A program made the translations under genes and the position numbers. Positions 60,791 to 64,000 of a stretch of 64,000 nt of DNA are shown here, in pieces; the first letter of the stretch is position 1, and each line of letters starts with the position of its first letter. The notes under the pieces are model-generated. The model saw nothing but the letters and a program-made list of their open reading frames with translations, ran no database searches and had not been told where the DNA came from. The DNA is from Trichoplax sp. H2 (taxonomy: Eukaryota; Placozoa; Uniplacotomia; Trichoplacea): NCBI GenBank assembly GCA_003344405.1, contig NOWV01000199.1, positions 1 through 64,000 of the forward strand, given 5' to 3'.

Positions 60791-62619
60791 ACCTTTTATA
60801 CTATTTTAGCTCTAAATAAGAGCAGAAATTCATCGAAAGGTTTATGGAGTTATGATATTGCCTAGGCATTCATCACTATAGCCCACTGAATGATAAAATA
60901 TAGTAGAGACGATCTATCTCGTTGCAGGACAATATCATAAAGCAATAACATGACTACATTAGAGAAATATTTGAAAATTATTGTAGACAAGGTGTTAGAA
61001 TATAGAAGAAATCTTCTCTCTTTCATGTAAGAGGAAATAATATAGTAAAAGGTCCGCTGCAACATTCCTGAAAACTACTGTGGGCTCCGAAAAGATAATT
61101 AGGCCTGTCTATCCTCGCGGTGAATATAAATTGTTTAAAAAGATTTTCTCAGAATGATTCTTTGTAGAATTTATTGCAATAAAGAAATAAAATTAGACCA
61201 TACTCATTTTGAAATGATGACAACAATGTCGAATTATCGCCTTAATCGGGCTTTTATCACTTTGTTCAAGTTCATTATTTGCTGATTTTAGCATAGGCAA
61301 ATGACAATTTATTTATTATAGCGGTAGATTTCAATGGAAGAGTGGAATCTAGGTAGAAAATAATATCTGCTGTCTAAGAAGTAAAACCTTGAAGGAAGAA
61401 CTCCCTCCTTGAAATGGATTGCCCATGCATTGATTATTAGCTCTACAACTTTCCACTTGGCAAAAATAAGCTTAATCTAACTCATATCATTGCTATCGAA
61501 TGAGCCTATTTCTCCATCAAGTAATATTGACTTATCACTGATGTAGAGTAGATTTATAATCATGATTAAATTATCGAAATTTTTAAAGGCCACTTTGCTG
61601 TACAATGTCTATTCTACTGGGATAATGGAGACCTTTCCAACTTAGTAGTTCTAAGCCATGCAAAAGTTACGATAGACTATTGACCACAACAACGAGGATA
61701 AGAAAATTCTATCGAGAAATAAATGATAACTCAAGCGGTCTAATTCAATTATCTTTGCGAGACATGGACGATATTAAATGGGTTTCTGCTAATTTAAAAC
61801 GAAGTAGAGGATGACGAACAATTTTTATCCCTTCTATGCTTACTATACAAATAGCTCGGGAAGGGAAACTCATTGGACATCCAGTTGTTTTTTCTTTCTA
61901 CTCTTATTGACCAAGACAAAACAGCAATAATCTCTTACCTTGATTTCCAAGACATCGATAGCCCAGATTGGAAATAAGAAATATAAAAACCAACGCAATT
62001 TTCAATGTATAATTCATCCTAGAAGAATATCCGTTGATTGTTTCTTCAGTTGCCACGGCACAATAATCTAATCTCGAGTTGTGATTCTAGCGTAAGACGT
62101 AAACTAGGGTAATGAAAGGAGTGTAAAAATAGGGAAAATGTCTTAAAATTGAGAATAAACTAATAGGAATGGATTAAGTTTGTTAGTCTAGAAAAAGTAG
62201 TAGAAATTTCAATAGAAAGGAACATCAAGACTAATAAATAGTGTTGAAAAAAGACATGTATATAGATGTTAAGTCAGAATTGATCCAATTATAATATTTT
62301 AATGTTGCTATTTTTGGCATATTCTATTTTGTAAATGAGGGAGGGGAAGCTTTAGATTGTGTCTTGCTATTAACATAACGATGGAAAGAAAGGAAAAGTG
62401 TTCAAAAGTATGGATAATATGATCCATGCTTGGAACTATTTGTCAATATCGCCATCATGGCCAATATGATGATTAATGTCAACAATAAACAGACAGCATC
62501 AGCTTGAGGACAATATGGATCAACTGGAATGATTGTCTATCATCTTGATGCATAGATTAATTCACAATTCTAGAGTAGAACAACTGGTTGTTCCCTTCAA
62601 GTAGTCATAACAACATTGG
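60791..62619. other. Intergenic, no gene recognised
   Basis: AT-rich sequence with short chance frames only. I saw no conserved protein, RNA gene or clear tandem repeat. Confidence 0.4.
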
Positions 62620-64000
62620 CTTTGAATAATATCCATTTTATTGATTTTAAGAATTTTACTTTTCCACTACCTGCTATCAAGATTGATGGTTGGGATTTAT
62701 GTCAAGTTGTTGTGATGATGCTGGAGGAAAAGATTGATTGGATAATTAATTAGCTTAGTCTCCGTGACTTTAATTTTGTCCGAAAAATAAGCATGCCAAC
62801 AATTATAAACAATAATCTCTATTGATTAGTTTAAAATTCTAGTTTACCTCTACCTGCCATGAAGATTGACAGTGATGATTTTATATCAAGTTGCTTTTAT
62901 GAATCTGTAGGGATAAGGTTTAGAGGATAATGAGTCTAGTCTCTAATACTTTAATTTATTCTCGTAAAATAATTATAAATAGGACAACAATTATAACAAA
63001 TACCCGTGGTATCCATTTCATTGATTCTGAAAATTTTTCTTTTTCTCTATCTATCATAAAGATTGACAGTTATGATTTGCATCAAATAGTTGTTATGATG
63101 CTGTGACATAAGATTCATTCGATAATTATATAATTAAAATGAGCTTAGTACTTCTATTTTTCCCTTGAAGTAATCATGACAACAACTATAACGAATAACA
63201 TTTTATAACAATTATATTTTGTATTATTATATTATATTTTATATTATTTTATAACAATTAATTTATAACAATTTTATTAATCTGAAATTCTACTTTTCCT
63301 CTACGAATCATAAAGATTGATACTATGGTTATGATTTGTATCAAATAATTCTTGTGATGTAGTATCTATTTTGGGGGCGATTTTAAAATTTTAGTTGTCC
63401 TCTGCCTGCCATGATGACTGATAGTTTATGATTTACACAAATAGCAATGGTGCTGCATGATAAAGTTCGTTGAATAATTAGCTTAGTCTCCAATACTTCC
63501 ATTTTCCCTTATAGTATCGATGCCAATAATTATACGGATACTAGTAGTTTCGATTTTGTTGATTTTGAGGATGTTATCTTTCGTACAGCAGACAGGCTAA
63601 TACAGTAGTTATGATTTATATCAAATAGTTGTTATATTGTGGTATCTATTTTGGATTTTGAAATTTAGTTGTCTCCTACCTGCTATAAAGATTAATAAAA
63701 TAATTTATGATTTGCACAAATAGCAGGTATAGTGTTGTACGATAAAGTTCATCCAAGAATTAGTTTAGTCTACAATACTTTCATTTTCCCCTTATAGTAT
63801 AGATAACAACAATTTTAACGGATACCCATAGCTTCTATTTTATTAATTTTAAGAATTTATCTTCCTCAGCCTGTCATGAAGATTGATACAGTAGTTATGA
63901 CTTATATCAAATAGTTGTTATAATTTAGTATCTTTATTTTTGATTTTGAAATTTAGTTGTCCTCCTCCAGCCATGAAGACCGATAGCTATGATCATATCT
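62620..64000. repeat. Tandem array of about 190-290 bp units continuing past the window
   Basis: TTTTATTGATTTTnAGAATTTT, CTCTACCTGCCATGAAGATTGA, TATGATTT(A/G)nATCAAnTAGTTGTTATGAT and TTAGCTTAGTCTnnAATACTT words recur in that order, the (A)AAGATTGA(C/T)A marker lying near 62680, 62860, 63060, 63315 and 63880. One copy holds a short TATTATATTATAT expansion at about 63215-63270. The right end lies outside the window. Confidence 0.8.

Overview
The window reads as nuclear DNA of an animal. It is AT-rich, and its genes are split into many short exons by GT-AG introns, mostly 60-400 bp. The exons were joined by hand using reading phase and remembered family sequences. They give six recognisable metazoan genes: RBM22, the mitochondrial calcium uniporter MCU, the microsomal triglyceride transfer protein MTTP, isovaleryl-CoA dehydrogenase IVD, a theta-class glutathione S-transferase and the nucleoporin NUP88. 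There are also a long degenerate EF-hand protein (EFCAB6-like) and a membrane-anchored Kunitz/VWC protein. MTTP and the extracellular Kunitz/VWC architecture point to Metazoa. The low GC, compact introns and human-like domain content would suit an early-branching animal such as a placozoan, but this is inference; a sponge or cnidarian is not excluded.

Layout. 1-149: 5' end of a minus-strand gene running off the window. 150-1449: GTAC-rich palindromes and an 82-91 bp tandem array. 1450-3856: RBM22 (+, 9 exons). 6691-14818: EF-hand gene (+, about 19 exons). 16926-18360: an inverted-repeat element followed by reiterated copies. 18960-23626: MCU (+; 5' exon tentative). 24540-30185: MTTP (-, tail-to-tail with MCU; signal-peptide exon not found, one exon with a broken frame). 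30840-36520: tandem arrays and no gene. 37347-41032: IVD (+, 9 exons, complete). 41930-44874: a long array of about 290 bp units interrupted by a 20-N assembly gap flanked by near-identical copies. 45789-47167: GST (+; first exon not found). 47550-50330: two arrays. 50650-54771: NUP88 (+, 14 exons, complete). 56570-57130: array. 57274-59125: Kunitz-Kunitz-VWC-transmembrane gene (-). 59270-64000: three more arrays.

The genes do not form a pathway. They serve splicing (RBM22), mitochondrial calcium uptake (MCU), leucine breakdown (IVD), lipoprotein assembly in the ER (MTTP), detoxification (GST) and nuclear transport (NUP88). What sets the window apart is that most intergenic intervals hold their own tandem array, each with a different unit. 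I saw no tRNA, rRNA, CRISPR array or bacterial-type operon, and I cannot point to a clearly new biological system. The best leads are the array pattern, the nested palindromic element and the Kunitz/VWC membrane protein.
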